Origin: Portevinia maculata
Taxonomy: Eukaryota > Arthropoda > Insecta > Diptera > Syrphidae
Length of the DNA stretch: 64,000 bases
Assembly: GCA_949715645.1 (NCBI GenBank)
Contig: OX454528.1
Location: 69,781,888 to 69,845,887, forward strand
Direction: 5' to 3'
The translations under genes and the position numbers were made by a program. Each line of letters opens with the position of its first letter. Position 1 is the first letter of the stretch. The notes beneath the pieces are model-generated. The model did not search any database. It saw only the letters and a program-made list of their open reading frames with translations, and was not told the DNA's origin. Shown here in pieces: positions 22,290 to 33,321 of this stretch.

Positions 22290-23385
22290 TAAATCAATAC
22301 GATCTTACCAGGAGACTGAATTTTAGCAAGAGTTCAATCAACAGCACAGAAGGAAAAGATGCAACATCAAAAAAAGCCCGTTTGACCTGTGAAACCTCTT
22401 CTGGTGTATCTGGGAATTTGATATATTTTCTATAAAGTTTTGCGATTTCCAATGAAACTCTTAACATGAACAGTGGAAACATGAATCCCCCAAAATCAGC
22501 AATACTTAGAAGATGATTCCCAGTGATCAAAAATCGTAGAGCTACTAAAAGCTGGTTAACCCTAGAAAGATAATCTACGTCTGTGAGACGTATGACGCTC
22601 GGAAAAAATGTTCTATCCTTTTAACTATAAACCGCATTGGGTTGGTTGCTTAAACAAACTCAGTTGGTGGTCGGAGCTTGTCCGTAACGGTCGTGGCGCG
22701 AGGGTAAGTACCCGCGGCAACAAGTTATAGCTATGCCGTACTTCTGGAAGCGTGTGTGACGTGTGCCATTCTCACATTTAATTTAATCGTATATAATTTA
22801 AAATTACTAAGACTTATTAGTAGACTTATTTTAAACCGAAAAATTAAAATTTGCCAATAAGACTTAATGTCAATTTTAAGGTTCCTTTAAAATATAGGTA
22901 AGTTGTTTTTTGTTTTTATTGTTTAAATCAATATTTATTTATACTAAATCATTGATTTATTTCTCTTAATATGAACTACATAAATAAATAAAATGTTTAT
23001 ATTTGTTTAAAAAGTTCATGGGTTTCATTAAATACACTACCAAAGTGCCATACGTCTCTCAGACGTATGATTATCTTTTACGTCATAAAAAATATGATTA
23101 TTTTTCTAGGGTGCGGTTGAATAGTTTCTAGAGAATATAAAGTTATAACACGAATTTAGAAAAACTCATTTAATACCTGTTATAAGGCGGTTCTAGAGCT
23201 TCATCTATTTGTTCTAGAACATGAACAGTCATGTCTTTAGTTAAGCAAAATCGTTTGTAAAAGTCAAGTTCAACAAAGCTACAAAAATTCTTATTTCTAT
23301 CGTTATTCTGACGAGGAACACCCACTTCAATGAGTTCCAAGACTTCAACATTGTCTTCCAACAAATCTGTGAATTCGAAGTCCAT
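22290..23385 (-). pseudogene. HARBI1-type (Harbinger) transposase, split and truncated
   Basis: The N-terminus at 23170-23385 reads MDFEFTDLLEDN, GVPRQNNDR and FYKRFCLTKDMTVHVLEQID. After a 552-bp insertion (22560-23111) it continues with LRFLITGNHLLSIADFGGF, RVSLEIAKLYRKYIKFPDTP and ASFPSV (22294-22530), the helix-turn-helix region of HARBI1-like proteins. The first catalytic Asp region follows in a shifted frame near 22330 with a stop, then a possible intron donor GTAAGA near 22313. The rest of the DDE nuclease was not found. Confidence 0.75.
22560..23111. mobile_element. piggyBac MITE with IFP2-like ends
   Basis: Preceded by TTAA (22556-22559). The left end CCCTAGAAAGATAATC and the inverted right end CCCTAGAAAAATAATCAT match the termini I remember for the Trichoplusia piggyBac (IFP2). 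Subterminal copies of GATAATCATACGTC and the palindrome ACGTCTGAGAGACGTATG lie inside. The right flank is TGCG instead of TTAA. No coding capacity. It interrupts the Harbinger transposase. Confidence 0.75.
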
Positions 23386-23519
23386 TTTGTTATTTTAATT
23401 TGTTTAGGGAAGCTAGGTAGAAGTGGCGGTTCGGCTTGAACCCAATTGGCACTTGGTGTGCCTTTTTGTTACCACGACTCCTGTGACCTATGTTGTAGTG
23501 GTTGTGAAAGATTTGATGT

Positions 23520-25136
23520 GTGGCTATATCCAACCTGTGGAGTTGAGAAAACGGATAAGATCTTGTATCCCTTTGCTCAATATAGCGCTAAGTTCGTCGA
23601 AGAATGGTTGATTCAGTGCCCGCAGTCTAGCTCTTGCTAGTGCCGGACATTCGCAGAGGAAATGGAAGAGAGTTTCTCTTTCGTTTACATTCCCGCAGCT
23701 TCGGCAGTGGGTGTTAAATGGGATACCCAGTTTGGCCGCATGGTCTCCAATTAGCCAGTGCCCGGTGATTATCGCCGTAATTCTGGAGACTTCGGGGCGG
23801 GTTCTGTTTAGAAGATCCCCTGTTCTTCCTTTGTCATAAATAGGCCATATCTTCCTCTATATGATGCAATTAGTTAACCTTCTCCATTGAAGATTGGCTT
23901 TCTGCAGGAATTGTGAGTGTATTTGCGTCTTGACCGCACCTAGCGGAGTGTGAATCCTTGCAGCGAGTGAGCCGTCCAGAGCTGAGCCCTGCCTGGCCAG
24001 CTCATCTGCACGCTCGATTCCTGTTATATAACTATGCCCTGGAACCCAGAGTAGTGTATCACTGAAACGTTCGCCCAGTCGCGCAAGCTCGTTCCGGCAC
24101 TCCTGCACCAGTATGGCCTTGCAGTCCAGCACCCCGATTCCCTGAGTCTTACCGCACTGCATAGTGCGGTATCTTTTGTGTGTAGGTCAAGAGGCAAAAG
24201 GTGCAAGAGCACAGTGAGGGCGTCCGTTGGGGCCTACCTCAGTGCACCCGTGGTGCCTATACAGGCTGTCCTTTGCAATCTTTTCAGTTTTGTGAGGTTG
24301 TAACCTTTACTCAACGCGGGCCACCATACTAGTGATCCATAGGTGGGGATTGGACGCACAACTGCTGTGTACATCCACAAGGTCATCTTTGGTTTAAGTC
24401 CCCACTTCTTTCCAAAGGTTCTGCTACAGGCATAGAAGGCAATACACGCCTTCCTCACTTTGTGTTCAATGTTATGTTTCCAGTTAAGTTTAGGATCGAG
24501 CGCGATACCCAGATACTTAGCGCTGGAGGATAGTGTAAGTTGACCGTTTAGGCGGGGTAGGGTAAAATCGGGTATTTTGGTTTTGGTGGTGAACAGTATC
24601 AGTTCGGTTTTGCTCGGGTTAACGCCGAGGCCACATCCGTGGATCTGCCTTTGAGATAGGCGTGCTGTGATTTGGAAAGCGATGTTTCTGGCAGAGAACT
24701 TCGCATATGGATGTCTAGGACACGCTCCATTGTTTTGAGTATAAAATAAGTTAGACTGATAGGTCTGAAGTCCTTTGCGGATACGTGCCCGCGTTTATCC
24801 ACCTTCGGTATAAACACCACCCTGGCGCGACTCCAGGAGTGTGGTACGTGGTTTAGCAATAAACAGCTTCGGAAGATCGACGCTAACCAATGTATTGATA
24901 GGTTTTGCGTTTTCCGTAACATGACAGGCATAATGCCGTCAGGCCCCGGAGACTTATACGGAGAGAAGCTGTTAATAGCCCAGGAAATCTTTTCCTCGGA
25001 AATTATTGAGGTGATGTTGTTGTTGGGAGCAAGTTGTACTTGCCGAGACCTCTCGGGTTGCGTATTAAATTTAAAGCAAGAACTATATTTGTTTGCGATA
25101 CAATTTACTCGCATGCCATTATCAAACATAGCCTAA
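23520..25136 (-). pseudogene. LOA/I-type non-LTR element with RNase H, internally deleted
   Basis: From the 5' side (high coordinates): RT motifs EEKISWAINSFSPYKSPGPD, DFRPISLTYFILKTMERVL and SQHAYLKGRSTD (24599-25129); then, after an internal deletion that removes the catalytic YADD palm (junction ~24640), NPSKTELILF, AVVRPIPTYGSLVWWPAL (24234-24458); then RNase H (VPGHSYITGIERADELAR, 23857-24162); then a C-terminal knuckle C-x2-C-x12-H-x4-C ending with STGWI-stop near 23525. RNase H after RT is typical of the LOA/I group. Several frameshifts. Confidence 0.75.
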
Positions 25137-25299
25137 GTGCAACCTAAACGCTTTATGGGCTACTATTTCATCCCCATAAAATAAGTTCCACTTAGTCTCA
25201 TTTATGACAAACTTTGATTTTGGTGCAAACCAATAAGTTGCACTTAGTAATTTATGTGGAACTTAAATCGCTATGTGTAGTATCAGCAAACGGGCCTAA

Positions 25300-25955
25300 G
25301 AGCGTTAACGCCAATCTTAAAAGGAAATTGGAATTAGAAGAAAAGGAGAAATTTCGATGCGCGTTGGTTTTGAATGTGTGTTGGTTATAGCGTGATGGAA
25401 AAACAGAGCGTTTAAGAGTATCCCAAATTCGTGTTTTACGGCTAAGGAAAATTTCTTTGAACTTCACGATACGTTCGAATACAGGCTTAAGGGTGAACTG
25501 ATGAGCATTCCTTGCATTGTGGGTATTACGGTTGAAATGTGCAAGGATTGGAACGCAACTGACTTTTTCGTTTGAGCACTTACGGTGGAAACGAGAGACA
25601 TGGGACATTAGACGATGACAGTCGAGTCAATCGATCTCGCGATGTCTCGATCGTTAACTATTTTTATAGCACGTTTTTGAATCCTGTCAAGTATCTCCAA
25701 ATAAGACAAGTTATTGGTGCACCAGACCAGATATGAGCTTTGAACTCGAGTCGGACGGATTAACGCCTTTTAAATTATAGTCAGATAAGAAGGGGTGAAC
25801 AATTTCATGCATCGCTTAAGGAAGCTTAGACATTTGGCAGCGTTCTTAGCGACATTGAATAAGTGGTCATTCCAACGAAGGTTGTCATTAAAGCGCATAC
25901 CGAGAATGGAAAGCCTTTCAGTATTCGGAGTGTGTAGGTTTTGTTTTAATGACAG
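25300..25955 (-). pseudogene. CR1-like non-LTR element, C-terminal fragment
   Basis: Matches the last ~220 codons of the element at 58.5-61.5 kb in broken frames. The open part 25252-25608 reads FHRKCSNEKVSC, AHFNRNTHNARNAHQFTLKP and SRKTRIWDTLKRSVFPS, its final ~20 codons running into the Harbinger end. Its 3' end abuts the Harbinger element. Confidence 0.75.
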
Positions 25956-25959
25956 AAGA

Positions 25960-26575
25960 CAGCATTGCGTTCTATTGTTATTGTTATTTTATTATTTCGT
26001 TAATAATATACAGTTTGCTATCGCAAAATTTACATTACATTCGTACAGAGACATGATTTACAAATGTATATCTTTCTACATTAAAATATATTTTATTTAC
26101 AAAATTTACAAAATAGAACCTGAAAGAACAAAGAAAAAAATAAATAAATAAATATGTCTGTGGCAACAAGGAATATTGACATAAGTCAGTTTTTGCAACT
26201 TTTCAGAAGAGCGATTTAAATATTTGGCTTCCGATTATAAATCAAGTACAAAACTTATGGACGAAGTGTAAGCGAAAGAATAAGTAACTTATATTACTAG
26301 AGGATTTTATTTTTAATTAATAATAATATCTTTTTTGTCCAGTCATAGCTGATTTTGATAAACATTTAGTTAATTCTCGGTTAAGTCGACTTATACCTTT
26401 CTTCCTAAATGAGTATGTTGAAGTTATTTTTTCTAAGTTGAGTTATATTGTTTTTCCAAATAAAAAGTAAAAATAGTCTACTGTCATAGGACTTATATCC
26501 TTTTTCCAAAGCAAATTCTTGTAATTTCTAAATATACACTGAATGACACAATCTACCTTCTTTTTATCAAAATTA
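25960..26575. other. AT-rich noncoding stretch
   Basis: No recognised gene. Contains short TTA- and AAAT-type simple sequence. Confidence 0.4.
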
Positions 26576-27856
26576 TTAACCCTTAAATCCTACCAATCCC
26601 TGAAGTCCTGGGGTCCAGAAAACCCCAATATAGTTTTGTTATCATTTCAAAAACAGAAAGACGTTTTAATATAAACAATTTTTATTAAGATCACACACGT
26701 AGTTAAATATTACAAATACCGAGGCATTCTTGGCACTCAGTCCGGCAATGTTCGCCGCAAAGGGGGTTTCGGCACCTGCCGCATCTAATTGTCGTCTTCC
26801 GGTCTTGGACGGATTGAACATCTTATTTTTCCATTTACAAATGGATTGGGCTCAACTAGGCTCAATTAATGGCCTTTTCTTTTTTTTAAAATTTCCGAGC
26901 AAAACTTGGAGATTTGCAGGTAAAGTTGGCCAAGTAAATCTTTCTTCCATTTGTGGCGTGATGAGGTCAAGTGCAAGGTTTTCGAGGAAATGTCGCCTTT
27001 TTTGGTGCTGATTTGATGCCATTTTCAGAAGAACATATGTAAGCGCGCAACAACTAATAAACTCTTTTTAAAAAAATGCATGCAAAAGAACAAACTTGTT
27101 CTTACGATAACTTTATTCCAACTAACAACTACAAAAAGGAAAGTGCTTTCAAGAAGCATCACATAATACAGTACAGTAAAGTTAAGTACATAAAACGGTT
27201 CCAATATCATACGATAATTTTATTACGTTAGAGATTGAATACATACAATGTGTTTAAAACAAAAAAATAATAAAAGCTTTTCTTTTACATATATACATGC
27301 GACCGTAAAAGGGTTGCCAGATGCTTCATTTAATTACTTAAGAGATATAATCTCTTACACATATCAGTTAACACCAACTATATTCAATAAACCGTAAAAC
27401 ACAGCCATCGGCCATCGCTTGGTACGTCTGGATACACTGTACCTATGAAAAAGTTGGTCCATCAAATCAACACCACATTTCGTCTTATTGTAGAGTTCCA
27501 CCATCTCAGGTAATTGGTTTCTTGCATCAGGATCTGCTTTGGTGTGCATTGTTGATAATAAAGGACAGTTTTTTTTTCTTTGGAATTTGGTGGGCAGTGC
27601 GACAATAAAACAAGCTCTTTAGAAAAGGCGAATTCTATATTACAGTATTCCTACCCTGGGGTCTAGGGGACCCGGAAGTTGTTATAATTACGACTGCACC
27701 TTACGCGGAATTAAAAATGACTAATGACGAGACGCTTACTGATACATTAGAGGATTAGCTTGAATAGCGCCGTCGTGTGTTTTGTAGTTGACAAAATATC
27801 CACGAAAGTATAGTTTATGCATCGCGCTGGACCCCAGGGTTGGATTTAAGGGTTAA
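26576..27856 (-). mobile_element. Deleted piggyBac element with TTAA duplications
   Basis: Flanked by TTAA at 26576-26579 and 27853-27856. Ends are CCCTTAAATCCTACC and (inverted) CCCTTAAATCCAACC. Motifs CTGGGGTCCAG and its inverse recur near both ends. Only the 3' part of a transposase gene remains inside. Confidence 0.75.
26718..27625 (-). pseudogene. piggyBac-type transposase, C-terminal part
   Basis: From the 5' side: VALPTKFQRK (~27600), YNKTKCGVDLMDQLFHRYSV and RRTKRWPMAVFYGLLNIVGVN (27364-27549), which contain the GVDxxD catalytic motif and the following W-rich segment. After ~350 bp of unrelated sequence (27012-27360) it resumes with QHQKRRHFLENLALDLITPQ and closes with the cysteine-rich domain CGRCRNPLCGEHCRTECQEC (~26720-26795). 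The N-terminal two thirds are missing. Confidence 0.75.
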
Positions 27857-27986
27857 AAGCAACAATAAAAATAAAACAAATGTGATCAATAATAATTAAA
27901 AAAGAACCAACATTATTGTATTTGTTGGAAGATAAATTAAAAAAAATAAATTAAAGATAAGATAAAATTAACAAAAATTTATTTTT

Positions 27987-28390
27987 TTAATCATAAGCAT
28001 TATCTTCATCGCTATCACATACATCTGGAAGAACATTTTCGCAGTTAGTAATGGTGTCTACAACCAAACTTCTATAAAATGCATGAAATTGGGGATCTAC
28101 AAAGTCCAGCAAAAACAGAAGATCTTGAGCTTTTTCATTTAAAATAGGAGGGACATGTTGAATCATTTTAATGTCAGATTTGTTAATAGTATTTAAACCA
28201 CGTTTTCTTAAATTATGTCTTGAATGGCTCATCCGCGTCTAAGGTGTTTTTGTACAATAATGAACCAAATTCATTTTTTTATATCTGAGAAATCTAAATT
28301 CGCGCCATGAATACAGCTCTTCATCAGTATTAGCCTTTCGCCATGTAAATTTGTCTTTGGAGGTGGCTGCAAAGTCAACGAAATCTTCCA
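27987..28390 (-). pseudogene. GHTQNEG (DUF7869-like) family, C-terminal fragment
   Basis: Two joined frames: KDKFTWRKANTDEELYSWRE (28239-28390) and a C-terminal part with VPPILNEKAQDLLFLLDFV and FHAFYRSL (27987-28232). The ending is typical of the family represented at 2.5-4.2 kb. The fragment is fused directly to a CR1-like RT fragment at ~28391. Confidence 0.45.
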
Positions 28391-29980
28391 ATTCCACACC
28401 TGATGATGAGGGGCGAGATGAGGGTGTTGTCATCGGCAAAGGAGTGGATTGGATTAGAGGTAATAGACAGGAGATCATTTATAAAAACAAGAAAATGAAT
28501 CGGAGACAAAACAGAGCCTTGGGGAACACCAGCATTTATTTGGTGAGTTGCAGACTTGAAACCGTCCAAAACAACTTGAATTGAACGGTGAAAGGTAATT
28601 TCTTATCCATTGAAGAAAGGAATCATCGACTCCAAACGCACGAATTTTCGACAAGAGAGCTTGATACCAAACTCTGTCAAATGCCTTTGAAATATCAAGC
28701 GCAATGAACTTACTTTCACCACCTTGGTGAAGAGATTGGTCCCACTTTTCGGTTAGATAAGTCATCAAATCACCAATAGACCTACTGCTGCGAAAACCGT
28801 ACTGCTGGTCATTCAGAAGTTTTCGGGATTCAAGATATTTCATGAGCTGACGGCTTATCAGCGTTTCCATGAACTTCGACAGAAGGGAAGTTATTGCTAT
28901 TGGTCGGTAGAAGGACTGAGATGAAGATTCACCTTTTTTGAGGACAGGCTGGACTAGTTTTCCATCTTATCTGGAAGAGCCCCGAAGAAAAGGATAGGTA
29001 GAAAAGTTTGCGCAATGATTTTGCCAGCGAGGAAGAACACCTCTTCAGAACGATAGGGGTAATAGCATCTGGACCAGCGGATTTGTGACCGTCAAGATCT
29101 TGAAGCACTCTAGCCACTGAACGAGTGCGGAAGTGGATCGGTCCCATGGAGTATTCTACGCGCTCGAGTACAGGGGAGACAAAGCACAATCTGGGAGCGT
29201 TGAGCTGACTGAAAAGTGAGCAGCAATCAGATTGACTTTATCTATAGAGCTGAGAGCTGGAATGTCATTGTAAATGAGTGTCCGGATTGATTATGAGGCC
29301 GAATTCTGTTTTAACAAATGAGCAAAGGTTTTTACTACCCGTGGGAGTTTGTAGTATTTTTTACCTCAACTTTTGGTCATAATGTGGGGATTGCAGTCAT
29401 TTCTGGCTCGTTTAAACTTTTTTTGGCTTTCCTTAGATGGGTTGGCTTTGAATGACTCAAAGGTTACTTCTTTTAACATTTAACCTGATAGCCTCCTTGC
29501 AGCTCGAGTCAGAACACGCGTTTACCTTGAGTCTGATACTTTTTATCCTGTGAGGGATGAAAGACTTCATGCCCAGGTAAATTATATTTGTGACTTTAGC
29601 AGCAGAAGCATCCACGTCGCTGTCGAGGAAGCATAGGAACCAGTTAAAACTCTTAAAGAAACAGTTTAGTTTTTCCCAATTAGTTTTCTCGTATTTCCAT
29701 ACGGTTCTTTTAGGAGTTTGTTCTTTACCAATGTGGTTGGAGTACGAGCAATTCGCTTATATGATATATTGGTCTAATGAACATAGAGGCGATAATACAT
29801 TCAAAGCGTATTTATCGGGGTGAGAGGTAAGAAACAAGTCCAGTGTGCTGGCAGTTTGACTGCTAATGTCCGGTATTCGCATCGGCTTATTTACAAGCTG
29901 AGTCAGGTTATTTAACTCAGCAAAGATCTCGACGTGTTGTCTTGCCAAAGTGTCGAAGCCAACTTGAATTGTGTATTGTA
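28391..29980 (-). pseudogene. CR1-like non-LTR element, internal fragment
   Basis: Covers the end of the endonuclease (RIPDISSQTASTLDLFLTSH, 29757-29960) through the RT region: RVLQDLDGHKSAGPDAITPI (~29090), METLISRQLMKYLESRKLL, YGFRSSRSIGDLMTYL, LDISKAFDRVWYQAL (28475-28870), NAGVPQGSVLSP and FADDNTL (28375-28569). It is the same family as the element at 58.5-61.5 kb and has several frameshifts and deletions. Confidence 0.8.
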
Positions 29981-29984
29981 AAGC

Positions 29985-31216
29985 AGGGGGTAATTTGGGT
30001 GTTGTTTGTCCCATGTTAGCAGAGGTGGCACGCTGGTGGTCGCACGGCGACAGCTCGTCGGATGGGGGGGATCTTCTGCCACTACCTGCCTACAAAATAA
30101 TTTCGTGCCACTAAATATAGTTGTATCGTCTTTGGACGATCGCATGATGCTTCGCTTAATTAGATGGAAGTGGCTTGCTCTACGCTTCTTAACAAGGTGA
30201 ATTGTCCTCAGTGTACTGAATGACAAGGTAGGTATTAGGAAATGGAGGGACAGGAATGGAATAGAAGGGTAAAGGTTCGAAGATTGAGAGATGGTGGCGT
30301 CAGATGTTTGTGACACATAAGGTGGGTGATCGTTGCGGTTGGGAACGAGCACACAACCTGAAGGCTATCCCTCCCTGATGCATGACCGAAGTCACGACTC
30401 CTCGACTGTCACTTGCCTGACGGTTGTTTGTGATAGTCCCTTAAACAAACTCTAATCTTCATTGACACTCACACGTCCATTCCTCATTGATTGATGTACC
30501 CGCTTATGACCCTTTTATCGCCGTTATAGTTCAATTAATCCATATCTAAAGACTGTTCCATCCTCAATAATTAATTTCACAAATTTTATTATATATATAA
30601 GTAAGACATAGGTAAATATATATGTAATGGACCTTTGTATATGTTTGACCAAGTGTCATTTTAGAGTGATATTGAATGCAAATTACGCGAGACATTCACT
30701 TTAATGTATTGTGTATATGCACTGAATATTTCTGTTTCTAGCACAGGTATCCTAAACGAACTAATTATGATTAATCTAAAGCCTAACTAGAATTTTCATG
30801 TGCTTAGGGTTTTATGTGTAATTTTGTAATTGCATTTACGTAAAATTAAATTCAAATACTAACTCTTCTTGTTTGTAATTTCATGTAACTTATATAGTAA
30901 TGTAAATAGAAAAGTGTATTAGTGTAGAGTGGCACTAGTTTAAGTTATTAACATTTTATATTTATCTTATTTTAACTAAGGTTTACTCAAATTGTATGAG
31001 CCATGCATGAATAATCTATATATTTTAATTTGTTTTCAGAAATGCCAAAAGAACTTACGTTTTCAATGTTTAGACGTTAATTACTGGCGTATCTTTGATG
31101 ATTGATGAACGGTGTTATATGTTGACTGCAGATTCGCTGTGCGCACATCGGTTCTGGAGGTCACTATTTGTACTGTTTGGGAACTAAAGTTATTTATAGG
31201 AGCAATATATATATAA
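29985..31216. other. Noncoding stretch left of the errantivirus
   Basis: No recognised gene. A 146-codon minus frame (29912-30352) is Ser/Pro/Thr-rich without family motifs and overlaps the CR1-like fragment. Confidence 0.4.
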
Positions 31217-31835
31217 ATTTTGTTTAAGTGTTTTAAGTTAATAAAAAAATATATTTGCGCTCTCGTCAGAGAGCGACATCAAATAAAAGACTTTATTTAA
31301 TTTTAATAACTTTTTATTGAAGTCAAAGCTTCAGATCCCTTACCCTTGGTGGGGGGAAATCTTCCGCTATACGAAGTGACTGTTGGTATGGTAGACTTAA
31401 GACTTAAGAACTTGAGATACATCGATCCCCTTTTATATTGCTTAATTGCTAACGCAGCATTTTGACTGCGGATATTCTCGCACCAGTTGCTAAAGGCAAA
31501 AAGTGCTGAGTCACATTTCCTGCTCATATTTTATACACATTGAAGCGATGGATCTTTAAAACATAAACATTGATTAGGACAAAAAGTGTTGACTACAATT
31601 ATTCTTTGTCATAGCATCTTTTTGTGTACATTGAAAGTATGGCAAAATGTTTACTTATTGAATTTAAAATCTAGATGCGCACAAGTGGGTTCCGATATAA
31701 ACATTGATTAGGACAAAAAGTGTTGACTACAATTATTCTTTGTCATAGCATCTTTTTGTGTACATTGAAAGTATGGCAAAATGTTTACTTATTGAATTTA
31801 AAATCTAGATGCGCACAAGTGGGTTCCGATATAAC
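31217..31835 (-). repeat. Errantivirus 3' LTR (left end)
   Basis: About 619 bp. Contains a TATA box (TATAAAAGG on minus, plus 31429-31437), an AATAAA-type signal on minus near 31308, and two tandem ~137-bp units at about 31559-31697 and 31698-31835. Starts next to the polypurine tract. Confidence 0.85.
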
Positions 31836-33321
31836 ACCTCCCCCTTTAGAGTCTTCTAATGGTCGGAAAGTGACCTTTGGAAGATTTACATTGTTTATTA
31901 TCTTCTTATTTTTACATTTTAAATATGTATAAAGGATTATGACAAGTATAATGATTAAAATTATCATGTACATAGTTAAACTAGTATGTTTGTGCTTGTA
32001 TTTCAGTTCTTCAATTTCTTTTAAGTTTTGTATATTTTGGTAATGTAATTCTTGAAAAGTTATATCTTTTGATTTGGTATAATTAATATTCTCAATTACA
32101 TTTGGTATTAAAGGTTCGTGTTTATAATTTTTTCTTTCGTACATTTTATTATTTATTTCAATTTTACAATTTTCGAACTTAATTAGGTAGGTAGTTACCT
32201 TTAACAGTAATGTTTTGATTATTACAATTTTGATTTATTTCTTGTAATTTTACATTAATTAACACAAGATTATTATTTCCTATTTCTAATATTTCTTGGT
32301 TTACATTTTTTATTAGTTTACAATTCATTTGTTTTTTAAATAGATTCTGTAAGCAGTTATCATTTATTTTTGATAAATATTTTTTAATATTTGTATTATT
32401 GTAAATTGCTTGATCTTTAGTCAAATATATTTTATTAGTTATCTCTAATTGCTGACTATCTTCTAAGTTTGGTATGGGTTGAATATGTATTTGTTTGTAT
32501 AATTCGTTTGTAAAGTTTGGCAATTCAATTATAAAAATAATAGAGTTTTTATACAAAGCAAGTTCTAATTTGATTTCTGAAAGTTTTTCAATTGTAATAT
32601 TATTTTTATCAATTTCTGTTTCTGAAAATATGTTTTTGCTTAGGATTCCTAGTCTCGATGCTAAAATTATGTCTTTAATTTTGTCGATGTCATTTATCAA
32701 ATATTTTATATTGTCTTTAATTTCTATTTCTAATTTCAATTTGTTAAGATACCTTTCTAAATCGTGTTGAACGCGAATAGATTTTTCTATATGTTCGGTA
32801 AGTTTCTTAGTTTTGTTATTAAACATGTTAGTTACTAACGCAATTTGTTCATTAAAATGATTGTTTATCTGTATTTGTAAATTTGAGTTTTCTATTACAT
32901 TATGTGTATTTGTTTCTATTAATTTTAGCCTTTCTTCTATTTCTTGCCTATCATCGTCGTCCATAGTTCCGGATAAAAATTTCATGCCTGTACCTAAAAT
33001 ATTAATAAGTCCTCTTTTCTGTCTGTTATGTGGTATTATAGTTTCAAATTCTTTTCTTGTATGTTTCATTAAATTAATAATTTCAATGTTTGGTTCAGGT
33101 AAAAGTTGTATATGTTCTTCTAGTATTTCCAAATTTGTTTCGTACTTAGTTAAATTTATAATATGAAGTATTTTAGTATAGTTTTCTATTATTTGTATCT
33201 GTTGTAGTTGTATAATGGTAAAAACGTTACCGTGGTTGTAATTAGTTATTTGTATTTCTTGGCTATAGGCCAGTGTTAACTGCCATAGAACTAGTATCGA
33301 TGCCAATTTTAATTTTATCAT
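31785..33321 (-). pseudogene. Errantivirus env glycoprotein, frameshifted
   Basis: The first frame (33321-32179, 380 codons) begins with a hydrophobic signal peptide and contains many N-glycosylation sites, a furin-type cleavage motif RQKR followed by GLINILGTG, as in insect errantivirus and baculovirus F-type fusion proteins, and a long helical region. A short 4-bp tandem repeat near 32185-32195 throws the reading out of frame. The remainder (to 31785, with an open part from 32144) carries the membrane anchor (IILIIILVIILYTYLKCK) and a short cytoplasmic tail reaching into the LTR. As it stands the product would lack its anchor. The start overlaps the end of pol by ~59 nt. Confidence 0.85.
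31836..31850 (-). promoter_or_regulatory. Polypurine tract
   Basis: On the minus strand AAAGGGGGAGGTG directly precedes the 3' LTR, the usual primer position for plus-strand cDNA synthesis. Confidence 0.75.

Larger units (their letters stand above)
20232..25296 (-). mobile_element. PIF/Harbinger DNA transposon carrying several insertions
   Basis: The left end AGCCCCTTTGCTGATACT (20232) and the inverse of the right end (GGCCCGTTTGCTGATACT, ending 25296) form an 18-bp inverted repeat with two mismatches, flanked by TAA at 20229-20231 and 25297-25299. A 3-bp TWA duplication is the Harbinger hallmark. Both subterminal regions repeat AAGTGCAACTTA. Inside lie its two genes (Myb-like, transposase), a DINE-1 copy, an RT fragment, a piggyBac MITE and a LOA-like retroelement. 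Confidence 0.75.

Noticed and set aside
31303..31527. 74-codon minus-strand frame, repeated identically at 38396-38620
   Set aside because: It lies inside the errantivirus LTRs. The duplication is that of the LTR, and the frame has no family motif.
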